This document shows, piece after piece, positions 47,844 to 56,906 of a stretch of 64,000 bases of DNA. Source of the stretch: a virus. Each line of letters begins with the position of its first letter. The first letter of the stretch is position 1. A program made the position numbers and the translations under genes. Under the pieces are notes generated by a model. It worked only from the letters and a program-made list of their open reading frames with translations, was not told the origin of the DNA and searched no databases. The DNA is taken from positions 28,967 through 92,966 of IMG/VR virus record IMGVR_UViG_3300030103_002937. One strand, given 5' to 3'.

Positions 47844-49046
47844 TTAACGTTTTGTTTTAATTTTAAGTTTTGAAGAGTCTGCACCGCTAACAGACTTGAC
47901 TTTTAAACCATTAATAAACACATCCCCGCTTTGAGTTGCACGTGGTTCATTGCTAATATTTTTAGATTTAGCTGTTAAATCACGCACTGCATCCGCGCGC
48001 CCCTGTTCATAAAAATGATTTATTACTTTGTCAGGATTGTTAGCTACGTATAAAGCTTTATGATATCCACTTAAATCTGACACTTCACCTTTGTCATTCA
48101 AGAACTTCTTGATAAAGTTACTTATATCTGATTGTTGATTTGCAACCGAAGAATTATCTTTTAATCCGTACCTAAATTGTTTTTCACCGAGTTTAAAATC
48201 AAAACCTTTGAAATCTTCGTTAAAATAATTTTTTGTACGTCCTTGAAAATCTTCAGTTCGCTGCTTTATAGTTTGCTGCTCTTCGCTGTATCGATTGAAA
48301 AAGTCAACTGCTTTTTGTTGTTCTTGAGTTACGCCGGGTCTCAACTTGATTTCGTCGTAATATTTATCTTTCAGTCCCTCTAAAAAGCCTTTAGCTTTTG
48401 CAACTTCTTCTTTATACGCAATTTTTTTCTTACGTATATCTTTTTGATCATCTAGTTCTTCGTCCCATGTAAAATCTTCTAAAAGAATGCTTACATCTTC
48501 AGAATCTAAATGAGGTTTACTTTGGCGATAATATTCACGCAAAAGTGTATCGTTATCTACATTAGAATAGTCCGCGTTTAATCTTACATAGTCTTCTAAT
48601 GTTCCACCGGTTTCATTCATAAAGTCTACAGCTTTTTGAATATTTTCCGGTAAAGGTTCTGCAGTGTCTTGCGATTCCTGCACGGCTTCCTCAACTTGTT
48701 CTTGCAAAGCTTCAGATTGCTCTTGAACCTCTTGTTCGTTTATTTCTTGTATTACAGGCTCTTCTACTTCTTCTTCGGAGGCCCGTACTTCTTCAACCAC
48801 TTCTTCGCCGCTTTGCGGGTCTTCGGATTCTCCGACAGTAGCATTGCTCTCATCTGTTGTATTGATTTGAACGGCATCTTCTTCTTTTTTTTCAGTAAGA
48901 TCTACCTTAATGGTATCACCTGTTTCTTGAATTTCTTCCGGCTTTTTAGACAAATCTACTTTAATAGTTTTAGGTGTCTCAGAAAGCTTTTTTATTTTTC
49001 GAGGCTTTACTTTAAATTCCCCTTCTTGTGCGACTGTTTCTGTCAT
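47844..49046 (-). CDS. Probable capsid scaffolding protein
   Basis: 400 residues. Strongly acidic, low-complexity N-terminal 140 residues (EEVVEEVRASEEEVEEPVIQ; QEQSEALQEQVEEAVQESQD), a helical middle (WDEELDDQKDIRKKKIAYKE) and a basic C-terminal tail (KLKIKTKR) that would bind capsid. Position between portal and major capsid genes is the usual one for a scaffold. No catalytic motif for a protease was seen. Confidence 0.75.
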   Translation of the reverse strand: MTETVAQEGEFKVKPRKIKKLSETPKTIKVDLSKKPEEIQETGDTIKVDLTEKKEEDAVQINTTDESNATVGESEDPQSGEEVVEEVRASEEEVEEPVIQEINEQEVQEQSEALQEQVEEAVQESQDTAEPLPENIQKAVDFMNETGGTLEDYVRLNADYSNVDNDTLLREYYRQSKPHLDSEDVSILLEDFTWDEELDDQKDIRKKKIAYKEEVAKAKGFLEGLKDKYYDEIKLRPGVTQEQQKAVDFFNRYSEEQQTIKQRTEDFQGRTKNYFNEDFKGFDFKLGEKQFRYGLKDNSSVANQQSDISNFIKKFLNDKGEVSDLSGYHKALYVANNPDKVINHFYEQGRADAVRDLTAKSKNISNEPRATQSGDVFINGLKVKSVSGADSSKLKIKTKR

Positions 49047-49073
49047 AATAAAATATTATAAAATTAATAAAAA

Positions 49074-51479
49074 TTACTTAGGATCAAATTGACCTAAGTC
49101 AAAACCACCTAATACATCAAATCCTGCAGATTCAAAGTTTTTTGGTAGCGTATCATTTTTACGCTGGTCAATTAATTCTGACTGTTGCGTTGCTTGTATT
49201 TTAGTGCGCTCATCTTTTCTATCTTCTTTATAAGCGTCTTTATTTTTTAAAGCTTCAGCTTGAGCTTGAGCTAATTGTTTGTTAAATTGAAATTCAAGTT
49301 CCATTAAGCGCATTTTTATTGCGGCTTCACGCTCAAGTTTTTGTATTTCAAACTGTGATTTACCTTGCTCTAGCTGCAACTTACTTTCAGTTAAAGCTTG
49401 TTGTTTTTGAAGTTCTGCCAATGCTGCCGCCTCAGAAGCCTGTGCATTAGCCTGCCCTTGAGCCTGTATAGTTTGTTGCTGCGCCGCTTGATCCGCTTCT
49501 TGCTTTTTTTGGCGTTTAATACGTAAATATTTATTTGCTAAATCAATATTATTAATATTACGTATTTCAATAGCGTCATCTAAATAAATAGAGCCAGATT
49601 GCAATGCTGCCTGAATATTACTTTCTAAAGATTGTTTTTCTTCAACATCAGGCTCAAGTTGTAAATAAATACCAAAGTCATGCAAATGCAAATTAGATAT
49701 TTCTTTCAATGTTGATACATTAAAATCATTTATACTTTGTTCTAAACTTTCTTCTGTTAATGCAAATTCAAATATATCCTTTGCTTTTAAAGATATATTT
49801 TCGCATAGCCTAAGAGTAATATAAGATGCAGCTTGTAATATATGGCGTGTTGCCGTGTTTGAATTAGCTGCCGCTAATTTCTGTAAACCAACAAGTGCGT
49901 TTTTATCGGGCTGACTGCCATCTCTAGCTTCATTAAGACCGGTCACATCCCGAATCATCTGTAAATAATACTGATACGTATTAATAAGAGAGCCTATCTT
50001 GCCTTGCCCAGATGATGTTTGTAATTCTTGAATAGGAACTTTACCGGGGTTCATATCGCCCTCTTGTGTAAATGATCTTCCAACAATGCTACCAGTTTGG
50101 AAGTACATGTTTAAAGCCTCCGCTGGATTATAATTAGTTCCATTACCTAAATCAACTTCAGCTAATCCATCAACATCTACATAAACGCCATCCGGCACCA
50201 TTCGGGACATCACTTGTTGGAGCTTAAGATGTGTAAGTTGAATCATATCAGCAAAGCCAGTTATACGACTAACTAAAGATTCAACCCTGCCTCTGTACAT
50301 TCTAGGAGCTACTAAAGTATAATTCATTTCAACCTTAGGCGAATCAGCATACGGTCTAGTCATGTTTTCGGCCATATTCCACGACAACATTTTTTCATGA
50401 CCTAATATTTTAGCACCTGTGTAAAGAACTTCAATAGTTCTTTCTACTCTTTCAAAATTATCATTAGTTGGAGGGTTAAATGTATCTGGCTTTTCTAAAG
50501 CTTTTTGCAAACCCTGTTCTGTTTCTTTAATTTTAAATACTTGCTTTTCAAAAGTTTTATATTCAAAAAACATAACACTTATTGTGTTATTATCATTCTG
50601 CCCATAATAATTTCTTACATAATCATTATTGCCTGGGTACTTTTGTATTTCTATAAGATCTTCTGGCGTAAGATAAGGAAACAATTTTGCAATTTCACTT
50701 AATGAAACTTGTTTTACTTCTCCTATGTAATACAGATCATCAAAATTAGGATCTTCAGTATAAGAATACACAAGATTTGCTGGATCAACATATTTAACTC
50801 GTAGGCCATTTGACTTATTATATTCTGTTTTAGCAGCGCCTATACCACATACGACTAAATCATAAATAAATCTTTTTCTAACCTCGTCATATTTATTTTT
50901 ATCTAAAGAATTATTTATAAGTTCTTCTAATGCTATTTCAACAGCTTCTTTATAATTAAGCTGCATATATACTTCAAACTCATCCTGGTCTTTAGGTAAA
51001 TTTTCTGGGTCTGGAACTGAAAAGAAATTAATACCTGTTTCTTGCGTAAGCTGCGTTAATGATTGCCGATTAAACATATCAGACATAACTGTTTCAGCGT
51101 ATCTTGTTTTTTTCTGTTTAGCTATAGGATCTTGTGCGTACGCTTTTATTTCATAATTGCGCTGAGACATACCGTTCACAACAATATCTACAAACTTAGG
51201 TATCACTGGTACTGGTTTCCAATCTAAATTAAGATAAGATAAATCACCATTAATAGATAATTCATCTTTATATTTTTGAATTGACTGTTCACCGCGAGCA
51301 TATAGTCTTCGTCTATGATATTCTTGAAAATTAGAAGTAAATCGATCTCCTCCACGGTTATTTCTAAACCACTCGTTTTCAATAGCTCTCGCTACTTGTA
51401 AGCCGTAATCTAATGTTTGCTTTTCCTCATTAGGTACCACCTGATCGGGAAACGAGCTTTTATAATTAGTATTAACCAT
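49074..51479 (-). CDS. Portal protein (crAss-like)
   Basis: 801 residues. FTSNFQEYHRRRLYARGEQS, LNLDWKPVPVIPKFVDIVVN and GMSQRNYEIKAYAQDP match the N-terminal wing of crAss-like portals; VRKRFIYDLVVCGIGAAKTE and GLNEARDGSQPDKNALVGLQ follow. The last 130 residues are a long Gln/Ala-rich coiled coil (QAAQQQTIQAQGQANAQASE) forming the barrel or crown. Lies between terminase and scaffold, and would form the DNA gateway at one vertex. Confidence 0.88.
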   Translation of the reverse strand: MVNTNYKSSFPDQVVPNEEKQTLDYGLQVARAIENEWFRNNRGGDRFTSNFQEYHRRRLYARGEQSIQKYKDELSINGDLSYLNLDWKPVPVIPKFVDIVVNGMSQRNYEIKAYAQDPIAKQKKTRYAETVMSDMFNRQSLTQLTQETGINFFSVPDPENLPKDQDEFEVYMQLNYKEAVEIALEELINNSLDKNKYDEVRKRFIYDLVVCGIGAAKTEYNKSNGLRVKYVDPANLVYSYTEDPNFDDLYYIGEVKQVSLSEIAKLFPYLTPEDLIEIQKYPGNNDYVRNYYGQNDNNTISVMFFEYKTFEKQVFKIKETEQGLQKALEKPDTFNPPTNDNFERVERTIEVLYTGAKILGHEKMLSWNMAENMTRPYADSPKVEMNYTLVAPRMYRGRVESLVSRITGFADMIQLTHLKLQQVMSRMVPDGVYVDVDGLAEVDLGNGTNYNPAEALNMYFQTGSIVGRSFTQEGDMNPGKVPIQELQTSSGQGKIGSLINTYQYYLQMIRDVTGLNEARDGSQPDKNALVGLQKLAAANSNTATRHILQAASYITLRLCENISLKAKDIFEFALTEESLEQSINDFNVSTLKEISNLHLHDFGIYLQLEPDVEEKQSLESNIQAALQSGSIYLDDAIEIRNINNIDLANKYLRIKRQKKQEADQAAQQQTIQAQGQANAQASEAAALAELQKQQALTESKLQLEQGKSQFEIQKLEREAAIKMRLMELEFQFNKQLAQAQAEALKNKDAYKEDRKDERTKIQATQQSELIDQRKNDTLPKNFESAGFDVLGGFDLGQFDPK

Positions 51480-51482
51480 TTA

Positions 51483-53696
51483 TTATATTATTTTTGAACT
51501 ATATCCTTTATTGTTATATTTTTTAAACCCAAGCGGAACAGATTTTATAATTTTTTCCGCAGACGGTCTATATCTGTTTTTGTTGCAGGCCATAATAGCT
51601 AAACCAGAACTAATTGTTGCGTCAAATTTTGTTCTGTTATTTATATTAAAGCCAGACCAATCTTCTAAAGTTTTTTGAAAGTACATATCGCCATACATGC
51701 CTTCTGTAACTTGTCCTATATAATTTTCTATATAACTTTCAATTGCAGCAGCGTGAGCTTGCTTAATATCCTCAGAAGTATTAGGAATTCCACCTATATC
51801 TTTTTCTGTAACAGAAAGCTTATTCCAAAGCTTGTCTGGCCTATTCATCGAAAAACCTCTATAACCTCTACGTTTTAAATAGTATAATAACCGAGGCTTA
51901 TTATTTTCCGCAAGTATTGGCATACCATAAAAGACTAAAGCCATCAGAACATCTTCAAAAAATATTTCTGCTGTTTGTGGTCTTGCCACATACTCTAGAA
52001 AAAACATATTAGGAGGCGCATCCTCCATACTAAACTTTGTTAAACCATGCAAAGAACCTTTGGAGCCTCTTTTGTCAACTGTACCTGATATATCATATGA
52101 GTCACATCCAAATGCACCAACGTGCTCATTGCCTGGGTATTTAATACCATTTTTTACTATTACATGATTTTGTAAACTTTTAGGAGGTACCCAGCTAATT
52201 TTAAATCTTCCATTTTTATTTGGCGCAAATATTACATTACTATCTTGCTCACCATTTTGCCATTGGAAGCTGCCCTGCGTAACTTGCATGCTATTTTGTA
52301 CTTCTTCGTTATAATCTATTTGCTCATAAATCTTAGTTAGATTAAATAAAGATTCTTTTGCCTCATCTCTAAAAGCGTGTTGTTCTGTACGAGGAAACTG
52401 CCGGTAGTACTCATTTAAACCCTCTTGATCATTTTTAAGACCATCAACCTCATTTTGCCAATGCTCTATAACCCCTTGGTCAATAATATCTCCATGTGGT
52501 CCTCTAACTTCTTTTTTCGGTGTATCGAAGACAGGGTGTCCATAAGAATCAATGAATCCTTCGTAGTTCCATTCCATAGGTATGAACAAAGAATATAGTC
52601 CCGAGCTAGTCTGTCCATTGCGGTTCCGTTTAGTAACGTTTGAATCTTCGTATAATTTTTTGAAATTTGCTCCACCTTTATCTAATGCATTTGAAGTTGA
52701 GCCCATCATACACTTACCAACGATTCTAGATCCTAATCTAAGTGTTGTTTTTGTAACTCGCCAGTTATTTAATATGTTATCCGGTCTTTCCCACTTTCCA
52801 CTTTCGTCGTGTGCTAGCAGCTTTAATTTTTCTCCGTCGTACGAGTTGTCTCCCGTGTTCTTCCAGTCGATTGTAGTGTCGAGCCCTTCGAGTTCCTCCG
52901 GCCCTTGGCCCTGATCAAGTTTGCGCCTTGTGAGTTTTGACGCGGGTACTCTATACGCCAGTTCGGTTTTTGGCCGGTCCATTCCGTCTTGTATCGGTTT
53001 GAAAAAAAACGGATAGTTGACGGATATTGGTACAACTTTATCTGTGAACATTTTTTTAGCATCGGCTCCAGATTTGGACAATATCCCAAACCGTGAATCG
53101 GAAGATATTGTCGCTTGATTAACCAGCTCTCCTGATGCCATGAAAGAAAAACCAGAGCGTCTGTTTTTGAGATAGCACATTCCATAACTGCGTGAATCGG
53201 CTTTACATGCTTCCCAGAAAATAAAAAATAATCTGTTTGATTCTCTGAATTCTGCTTCGCCCACGTCAATTTTAGCCCACTGCAAGTACATGTAATGAGT
53301 GCCAGTGATATAAGTAGGAATATCTTTATTAACGAACGAAAAACCCTCATCACGGCGTTTGAATTCTTCGTCAATATAATCATAGTATTTTTCTTTAAAG
53401 TATTCAGGCATTTGATTCCACTCAAATACGCTTTTTATTTTTTTAAGCTCTTTAGGGTAGTCTATTCGATTCCACGTATTTTTTTTAAATTTATGCGGTT
53501 CAAATATTTTTGGTAAAGCTATCTTAAGATTTTGTATGCTATACACATCGCCAATCTCACCCGTTTTACTTATTACTACAACATCACTTTCTTTGTCGTA
53601 GCCGTACTTCCATTGCTTATACCTATTCTTTTTATTAAGAACTTTCTTGCTTATATAATCAGGCAGAACTTCAAACAATGTCTGTGTATAATTCAT
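51483..53696 (-). CDS. terL: Terminase large subunit (crAss-like)
   Basis: 737 residues. ATPase: the Walker A position carries the variant CYLKNRRSGFSF (about 173-185) rather than GxxGxGK(T/S), a form known from crAss-like terminases. Walker B is KLKLLAHDESGKW (about 289-300). The nuclease domain begins with GAFGCDSYDISG (about 526-537) and has later acidic residues (EIFFEDVL). The N-terminal 100 residues are an extra lid-like region. It should drive and cut packaged DNA. ATGA overlap with the small-subunit candidate. Confidence 0.9.
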   Translation of the reverse strand: MNYTQTLFEVLPDYISKKVLNKKNRYKQWKYGYDKESDVVVISKTGEIGDVYSIQNLKIALPKIFEPHKFKKNTWNRIDYPKELKKIKSVFEWNQMPEYFKEKYYDYIDEEFKRRDEGFSFVNKDIPTYITGTHYMYLQWAKIDVGEAEFRESNRLFFIFWEACKADSRSYGMCYLKNRRSGFSFMASGELVNQATISSDSRFGILSKSGADAKKMFTDKVVPISVNYPFFFKPIQDGMDRPKTELAYRVPASKLTRRKLDQGQGPEELEGLDTTIDWKNTGDNSYDGEKLKLLAHDESGKWERPDNILNNWRVTKTTLRLGSRIVGKCMMGSTSNALDKGGANFKKLYEDSNVTKRNRNGQTSSGLYSLFIPMEWNYEGFIDSYGHPVFDTPKKEVRGPHGDIIDQGVIEHWQNEVDGLKNDQEGLNEYYRQFPRTEQHAFRDEAKESLFNLTKIYEQIDYNEEVQNSMQVTQGSFQWQNGEQDSNVIFAPNKNGRFKISWVPPKSLQNHVIVKNGIKYPGNEHVGAFGCDSYDISGTVDKRGSKGSLHGLTKFSMEDAPPNMFFLEYVARPQTAEIFFEDVLMALVFYGMPILAENNKPRLLYYLKRRGYRGFSMNRPDKLWNKLSVTEKDIGGIPNTSEDIKQAHAAAIESYIENYIGQVTEGMYGDMYFQKTLEDWSGFNINNRTKFDATISSGLAIMACNKNRYRPSAEKIIKSVPLGFKKYNNKGYSSKII

Positions 53697-53968
53697 TTTG
53701 ATCTACCCTCTGCAAAGCCTTTAAATGATTTAGCTTTAGCTGCTTCGTTTTCTCCTTCTAATAATGATCTTTCTTCGTCTATGCGTGTTAATATTTCAAA
53801 CGCATCAAAGATTGCTAACTTTTTAGTAGCCGCAGCATTTTTAAGCCTATCCGCTGAAAGGTCGTCTTCAGTATCTGTTATAATCTGCTCTTCAGCAACG
53901 CGAATTAATTCATTAACTGCTTTTTGCCCAGCTCGGATTATATTCCTCTTCGTGTCCTTTACGTTCAT
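53693..53968 (-). CDS. Candidate terminase small subunit
   Basis: 91 residues, all helical: MNVKDTKRNIIRAGQKAVNE, LIRVAEEQIITDTEDDLSAD, LKNAAATKKLAIFDAFEILT. It lies directly upstream of the large terminase with ATGA overlap, the usual place for the DNA-recognition subunit. Related flavobacterial phages have a similar short protein here. No clear HTH is visible, so the call rests on size and location. Confidence 0.6.
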   Translation of the reverse strand: MNVKDTKRNIIRAGQKAVNELIRVAEEQIITDTEDDLSADRLKNAAATKKLAIFDAFEILTRIDEERSLLEGENEAAKAKSFKGFAEGRSK

Positions 53969-54518
53969 ACTTAATAGCTATATCATTTGATTTCATACAA
54001 TAAAGACGTTCATCGTCTATAATAAATTCCCATTCGCTACTAGGCGTAAAGCCTACCAGGTCTCCTGGGTTAATTTGAAGCGCTTCTAGCGCATTATTAC
54101 CATACTTTAGTATACCAATATGCTTTTGCTCTTTTTCGTTTGAATATGAGCTTGTTTCTTTAATTGGCTTTATAAAGCATCTATTATTAACCATGACCCA
54201 ATTTTTATTTTTTTTATAGCCGTACACTTGGTCTGGATTAACAAAATACATATGATCTTTAAAATATGTACTACCATTTTTTTCTTTACCTTTGATATCA
54301 TAATATCTTCTAAAGATATTGTGGTGTATTAATATGATATCGCCAGCTTTTATACCTGTATTAAAAGCAGCAGGGGTAGAAATTACTATAGCTTCTTTAT
54401 TTATATGACGAAAGCTTTCTATACTTGTATTTAGTAGCAGGCTAGTGTCGCCTACTTTTTTAGTATTATTATATCGTTCGCCTTTGGGTTTAACTATAAA
54501 TTGGTATAATGATTTCAT
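53913..54518 (-). CDS. Tandem GroES-like co-chaperonin protein
   Basis: 201 residues that read as two chaperonin-10-like halves. First: AIVISTPAAFNTGIKAGDII, LIHHNIFRRYYDIKGKEKNG, ending in NNRCFIKPI. Second: IGILKYGNNALEALQINPGD, LVGFTPSSEWEFIIDDERLY, CMKSNDIAIKYE. Both keep the GroES order (V-x-STP, xVGDxVxF, then xxIDxExxYxM...DI). No clear mobile loop with the usual GGI. Present beside a canonical GroES and a GroEL elsewhere in the late arm. It overlaps the terminase small subunit by 56 bp. Confidence 0.6.
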   Translation of the reverse strand: MKSLYQFIVKPKGERYNNTKKVGDTSLLLNTSIESFRHINKEAIVISTPAAFNTGIKAGDIILIHHNIFRRYYDIKGKEKNGSTYFKDHMYFVNPDQVYGYKKNKNWVMVNNRCFIKPIKETSSYSNEKEQKHIGILKYGNNALEALQINPGDLVGFTPSSEWEFIIDDERLYCMKSNDIAIKYERKGHEEEYNPSWAKSS

Positions 54519-54742
54519 TAGTACTCAAGATCATACTCAACAGATATTGCCATGTTAGAATTAAATTTCTTCCACGGCAACAAATCTGACTTTTTCTTAA
54601 TATAAATATTGTAAGAAGAATCTTTATCTTCAAATAATATAGCGGATATTTCATGACCACCATATACTTGCTGACCTACTGAATAATGCATTGCGTCATT
54701 TTTATAGTCTGACCCAATGCTAATCTTCCTTATTAGATTCAT
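54518..54742 (-). CDS. Conserved small late protein
   Basis: 74 residues from ATG 54742 (MNLIRKISIGSDYKNDAMHY); a TTG three codons upstream is less likely. SVGQQVYGGHEISAILFEDK and YNIYIKKKSDLLPWKKFNSN form a small beta domain that recurs in marine Bacteroidota phages in the same place. Function unknown. Confidence 0.65.
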   Translation of the reverse strand: MNLIRKISIGSDYKNDAMHYSVGQQVYGGHEISAILFEDKDSSYNIYIKKKSDLLPWKKFNSNMAISVEYDLEY

Positions 54743-54968
54743 CTTTTTCAATTTTAGAATACTCGCCAGTTTCTAGATTGATGCTAATAGAACCATATTC
54801 TTCTTCAAGTTCTAATTTAAATTCTTCAACATCTTTATTTAAACCGGCTAAGTCGTGCAGTAAAGCGTGTTTATTAGACTCTACTATGCCTATTTTATTT
54901 AATAATGAATTTAAAGCAGTTTGCTGCTTATGTAACTTTTCTAATTGCTCGTCTGTAATTTTTGACAT
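54720..54968 (-). CDS. Conserved coiled-coil late protein
   Basis: 82 residues from ATG 54968 (MSKITDEQLEKLHKQQTALN); the frame is open farther upstream, but that part overlaps the holin-like gene. A single long helical hairpin (LLNKIGIVESNKHALLHDLA, GLNKDVEEFKLELEEEYGSI) followed by SINLETGEYSKI. This is a common, functionally uncharacterised protein of marine phages. Confidence 0.7.
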   Translation of the reverse strand: MSKITDEQLEKLHKQQTALNSLLNKIGIVESNKHALLHDLAGLNKDVEEFKLELEEEYGSISINLETGEYSKIEKDESNKED

Positions 54969-54978
54969 TTGATTTAAT

Positions 54979-55377
54979 TTAATTATTATTGTTGGATTTT
55001 TTTGATTTTTCCCACGTGCGTCCAACAAAATACGCGCCGTAGACTGTTATTAATAATGATTGAAAAATTGGAATATATTCTTGTGCAACTTCAAAACCAC
55101 CTACATTACCATCAGCAAATGCTAGAATAGTAAATATAGATGTAAGATACACTAACACAAGCGGCCGAATGTTTTTTGATAAAAATGAATCTGATTGCAT
55201 ATCCATTTTCCATCTTTCAGTCACTTGCGTTTGCGCGTCTTGATCTGCTTTTTCTAATAGCTCTTGTATTTTTTGTTTAGCGGCTAATCTTTCTTCGTCT
55301 GTAGTTGTAAGTTTATCAATTACATTACCTACGTCTTTAATTATACCACCAGATAAAATACTTAAAAGCTTTTTCAT
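54979..55377 (-). CDS. 3TM holin (GTA_holin-like)
   Basis: 132 residues. An amphipathic N-terminal helix and charged linker (TTDEERLAAKQKIQELLEKA) precede IRPLVLVYLTSIFTILAFAD and the PIFQSLLITVYGAYFVGRTW segment. The NIRPLVLxYL...L....YGxYxxGRxxEK pattern is the signature of the GTA/holin superfamily III (3TM) proteins. With the 118-residue two-TM protein near the endolysin, the phage would have two holin candidates. Confidence 0.75.
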   Translation of the reverse strand: MKKLLSILSGGIIKDVGNVIDKLTTTDEERLAAKQKIQELLEKADQDAQTQVTERWKMDMQSDSFLSKNIRPLVLVYLTSIFTILAFADGNVGGFEVAQEYIPIFQSLLITVYGAYFVGRTWEKSKKSNNNN

Positions 55378-55577
55378 TAAATAATTTTTTTAGTAAACAA
55401 TTTTGAAGCCAGCTTATAACTCCAGCCAAAAAATAAAAAAATAGTACTAAAACCTAAAACATAAGCCATCATATCATGGTGAAATTGTTCCATATAAAAT
55501 AGCCTCCCGTTAAATAGATTTAAAATAGCACTACATGTAATAAATATAAATAAAATTAAAATGGTTATTTTTTTCAT
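55377..55577 (-). CDS. Small two-TM membrane protein
   Basis: 66 residues from ATG 55577 (MKKITILILFIFITCSAILN). Two hydrophobic helices (about 4-20 and 38-55) with a short polar loop (NGRLFYMEQFHHDMM). Coupled to the holin-like gene by TAATG overlap, so it could be an antiholin or holin partner. Confidence 0.6.
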   Translation of the reverse strand: MKKITILILFIFITCSAILNLFNGRLFYMEQFHHDMMAYVLGFSTIFLFFGWSYKLASKLFTKKII

Positions 55578-55593
55578 TGTTTTAATATTAATT

Positions 55594-56052
55594 TTAAAAT
55601 GATGCTTTTCGAACTCCTTTGCCGTCAAAAGATCCTTTATCTTTTCTTTTAGCCTTTTTACCAAGCCCTGTAAAACTACCGTAACCAGAGTCATCAAAAG
55701 CATCAGCTACACTAAAATATGTTTCGCCTTTTTTTACTCTAGCTCTGGAAGTATCATAATTTTTTTGCTCCTGATTTTTTAATATCTGCATATTAAGGTT
55801 ATCCTTTCTACTTACCGATGCAGGCATTCTTTTAGGGTCAGGTGTAATTAAATCTCTTGCTTGATAGCCTACGTCTTTTATAAACTGTCCTGCAGTATTA
55901 AGGATTTTTCTACCAGTACTAATTTCAGGCTTTTTCTTTGTTTTTGCACCCATCATCATTAAGCCAGATTCGCTATCTTTAAGCATAAGTCCGGCTGCTT
56001 TGTTTTTCATTTGCCCCTTTAGTACATTAGCGGGCGATTGTTTATATGCCAT
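55594..56052 (-). CDS. Hypothetical 152-aa basic late protein
   Basis: Starts MAYKQSPANVLKGQMKNKAA. Basic, low-complexity, probably disordered, with C-terminal GKKAKRKDKGSFDGKG. The N-terminal YKQSP motif is like SPF/SPL-type motifs at the start of several neighbouring small proteins. Likely virion-associated; no domain recognised. Confidence 0.6.
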   Translation of the reverse strand: MAYKQSPANVLKGQMKNKAAGLMLKDSESGLMMMGAKTKKKPEISTGRKILNTAGQFIKDVGYQARDLITPDPKRMPASVSRKDNLNMQILKNQEQKNYDTSRARVKKGETYFSVADAFDDSGYGSFTGLGKKAKRKDKGSFDGKGVRKASF

Positions 56053-56090
56053 TTTGTTTGTTTTTAATTATTATTATTATTACCTATTTT

Positions 56091-56405
56091 TTACTTTTTT
56101 GACTTATTATAAGCTTCTTTTTCCCAAGGTAAATTTTTATCACCTTCTTTTATACTAGATCTAGGTATTATTCTACCCATCCAATATATATTTTTATCAT
56201 CATAATCAAGATCACCTCTACGCATTTGGTTTATATGCACTTGCTCATGTTTAATGACATCTTTAGCTTCTAATGGTGATAAGTCTTGATCGATTATTAT
56301 TGTGCCATTATTATTAGCTTTACCTAAAACGCCTTCTTCCATGTCTACAGAGTACACAGGAGTTTCATCCATTTTAAACGGCGCGGGTTTCATTTTAAAA
56401 GCCAT
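56091..56405 (-). CDS. Small HExxH metallopeptidase-like protein
   Basis: 104 residues. MAFKMKPAPFKM precedes a short domain containing AKDVIKHEQVHINQMRRGDL (HEQVH, a zinc-peptidase HExxH motif, at about 53-57) and a later DKNIYWMGRIIP. Glu or Asp residues downstream could be the third ligand. Too short for a full peptidase domain, but resembles minimal peptidase-like domains in virion proteins. Confidence 0.6.
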   Translation of the reverse strand: MAFKMKPAPFKMDETPVYSVDMEEGVLGKANNNGTIIIDQDLSPLEAKDVIKHEQVHINQMRRGDLDYDDKNIYWMGRIIPRSSIKEGDKNLPWEKEAYNKSKK

Positions 56406-56408
56406 AGT

Positions 56409-56573
56409 TTATTTTTTACCGTATGGTACAACTTTGTTAAGATATGCTTGGCGCTCTTTACAACCACAACCACCTGGTATATTTAAACCATTAGCAACTT
56501 GCTCTGCAAACTTATCTATACCTGTAGCTTTAGTAGCACGCGCTATAGTATCGCCTAAGCCTCTATCTTTCAT
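56409..56573 (-). CDS. Conserved 54-aa protein with GGCGC motif
   Basis: MKDRGLGDTIARATKATGID and GGCGCKERQAYLNKVVPYGK. Proteins with GLGDxIxxxTxxTGIxxxV...GGCGCxxRxxxLN occur in many tailed phages; function unknown. The Cys pair may bind metal. TAATG overlap with the upstream gene. Confidence 0.65.
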   Translation of the reverse strand: MKDRGLGDTIARATKATGIDKFAEQVANGLNIPGGCGCKERQAYLNKVVPYGKK

Positions 56574-56905
56574 TACTTAAGATCTTCTACTGACCTAATT
56601 ATTTTAGCGTCTGGATTATCTTTTTGGTATTGCTCCATTGCATAATCCATTTTACTTTTACCCCCGGCATAAGCCTTTTGCGAACTTAACAACGATCCAG
56701 CAACACCAAAAGCACCGGCTAAAACTTTTTTGCCTGCTGATTTTAATCCTTGCTTTATAGCTTGTTTTCCTAAAAACTTTGACGCGTCTTTTATTCTTTG
56801 TTTTTCAACTGCATCATTTGTTGAAGAACCAGAGCCAGATAATTTTAAAGGGCTTGTAAACCTTGAAGGCGTACAGTGTTTTGATGTAAACGGTTTATAT
56901 TTCAT
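56573..56905 (-). CDS. Hypothetical 110-aa basic late protein
   Basis: ATG 56905 (MKYKPFTSKHCTPSRFTSPL) is preferred, 1 bp after the previous stop; the frame is open 22 codons farther up. N-terminal KPFTSKHC...PSRFTSPLKL repeats the SPF/SPL motif type, followed by basic helices (KQAIKQGLKSAGKKVLAGAF). The C-terminus is acidic. Confidence 0.6.
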   Translation of the reverse strand: MKYKPFTSKHCTPSRFTSPLKLSGSGSSTNDAVEKQRIKDASKFLGKQAIKQGLKSAGKKVLAGAFGVAGSLLSSQKAYAGGKSKMDYAMEQYQKDNPDAKIIRSVEDLK

Positions 56906-56906
56906 A

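Noticed and set aside
52823-53425. 200-codon leftward frame inside the terminase gene
   Set aside because: It lies out of frame within clear terminase coding sequence and has shadow-type composition without recognisable motifs.
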